64,000 nucleotides of DNA from the NCBI GenBank assembly GCA_030248225.1, contig JASANE010003410.1, positions 1 through 64,000 of the forward strand. Reading direction: 5' to 3'. Positions 63,963 through 64,000 of the stretch are shown here, one piece after another. The DNA comes from Trileptium ribeirensis (lineage: Eukaryota; Nematoda; Enoplea; Enoplida; Thoracostomopsidae). Within the stretch, counting starts at the first letter, position 1. Every line of letters begins with the position of its first letter. The notes under the pieces are model-generated. The model was not told the DNA's origin. It searched no databases and saw only the letters and a program-made list of their open reading frames with translations. The position numbers and the translations under genes are program-made.

Positions 63963-64000
63963 ATCGATAGTGTGTTATATAATACACTACCGCTACAACT

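Larger units (their letters stand above)
62638..64000 (-). mobile_element. hAT transposon, 3' end (continues off or fades near the edge)
   Basis: CAGGGATCGACCGGTACC at 62638-62655 is a typical hAT terminus (CAGGG start) followed by ACCGGTA repeats. The transposase C-terminus lies 370 bp inside on the minus strand. The other terminus is not in the window. The right boundary given is the window edge and is not evidence-based beyond 63307. Confidence 0.7.

Noticed and set aside
1..64000. CRISPR arrays, operons, prokaryotic ribosome sites.
   Set aside because: The window is eukaryotic (spliced CLP1 and ATG12); the tandem repeats lack unique spacers of constant length.

Overview
The window is AT-rich animal genomic DNA. 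Both strands carry intron-containing genes with canonical GT-AG splice sites, and the intergenic DNA is full of decayed transposons and tRNA-derived SINEs. I cannot name the species. CLP1 and ATG12 point to a metazoan, and the CR1/RTE-type retrotransposons and Polintons suggest an invertebrate.

Two conserved host genes are resolved on the minus strand. CLP1 (RNA 5'-kinase of the tRNA-splicing and pre-mRNA 3'-end machinery) has seven exons between 34545 and 45510. All junctions stay in frame and give 426 codons plus stop. ATG12 (ubiquitin-like autophagy modifier) has two exons between 55637 and 59073.

The centrepiece is a full-length Polinton/Maverick at 11999-29296 (17.3 kb). It has 1.6 kb terminal inverted repeats and a perfect 6-bp target-site duplication (GACATA). 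Most genes lie on the minus strand, read from right to left: protein-primed DNA polymerase B, integrase with chromodomain, a Tyr/Gly-repeat ORF, packaging ATPase, a PX-like protein, a protein ending in a NADAR domain, a TATA-binding-protein-like protein, the minor capsid (penton) protein and the major capsid protein. The TIRs carry two small genes and a copy of the capsid 3' end. A Cys/His-motif gene reads rightwards from a promoter facing that of polB. Nearly all the large genes contain stops or frameshifts, so the copy is dead, although its termini and TSD are intact. The unusual cargo is the TBP-like gene and the NADAR gene. The element also repeats a TATA-plus-initiator promoter sequence in front of polB and inside both TIRs, which suggests that it once supplied part of its own transcription machinery.

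A second, related Polinton runs off the left edge. Its end lies at 1145 with nearly the same terminal sequence, and it carries a diverged, open homologue of the Cys/His-motif gene.

Region by region: 1-1145 is the end of Polinton 2; 1146-7629 is non-coding with a 620-bp foldback; 7630-10375 is a broken CR1-like retrotransposon; 11560-11775 is a SINE; 11999-29296 is Polinton 1; 29326-29880 is a decayed short tandem repeat; 30480-32060 is a SINE cluster; 34545-45510 is CLP1, with an RTE-like remnant in intron 5; 46771-51808 is a 5-kb DNA transposon with a decayed transposase, itself interrupted by a 391-bp MITE; 55637-59073 is ATG12; from 62638 there is the end of a hAT transposon.
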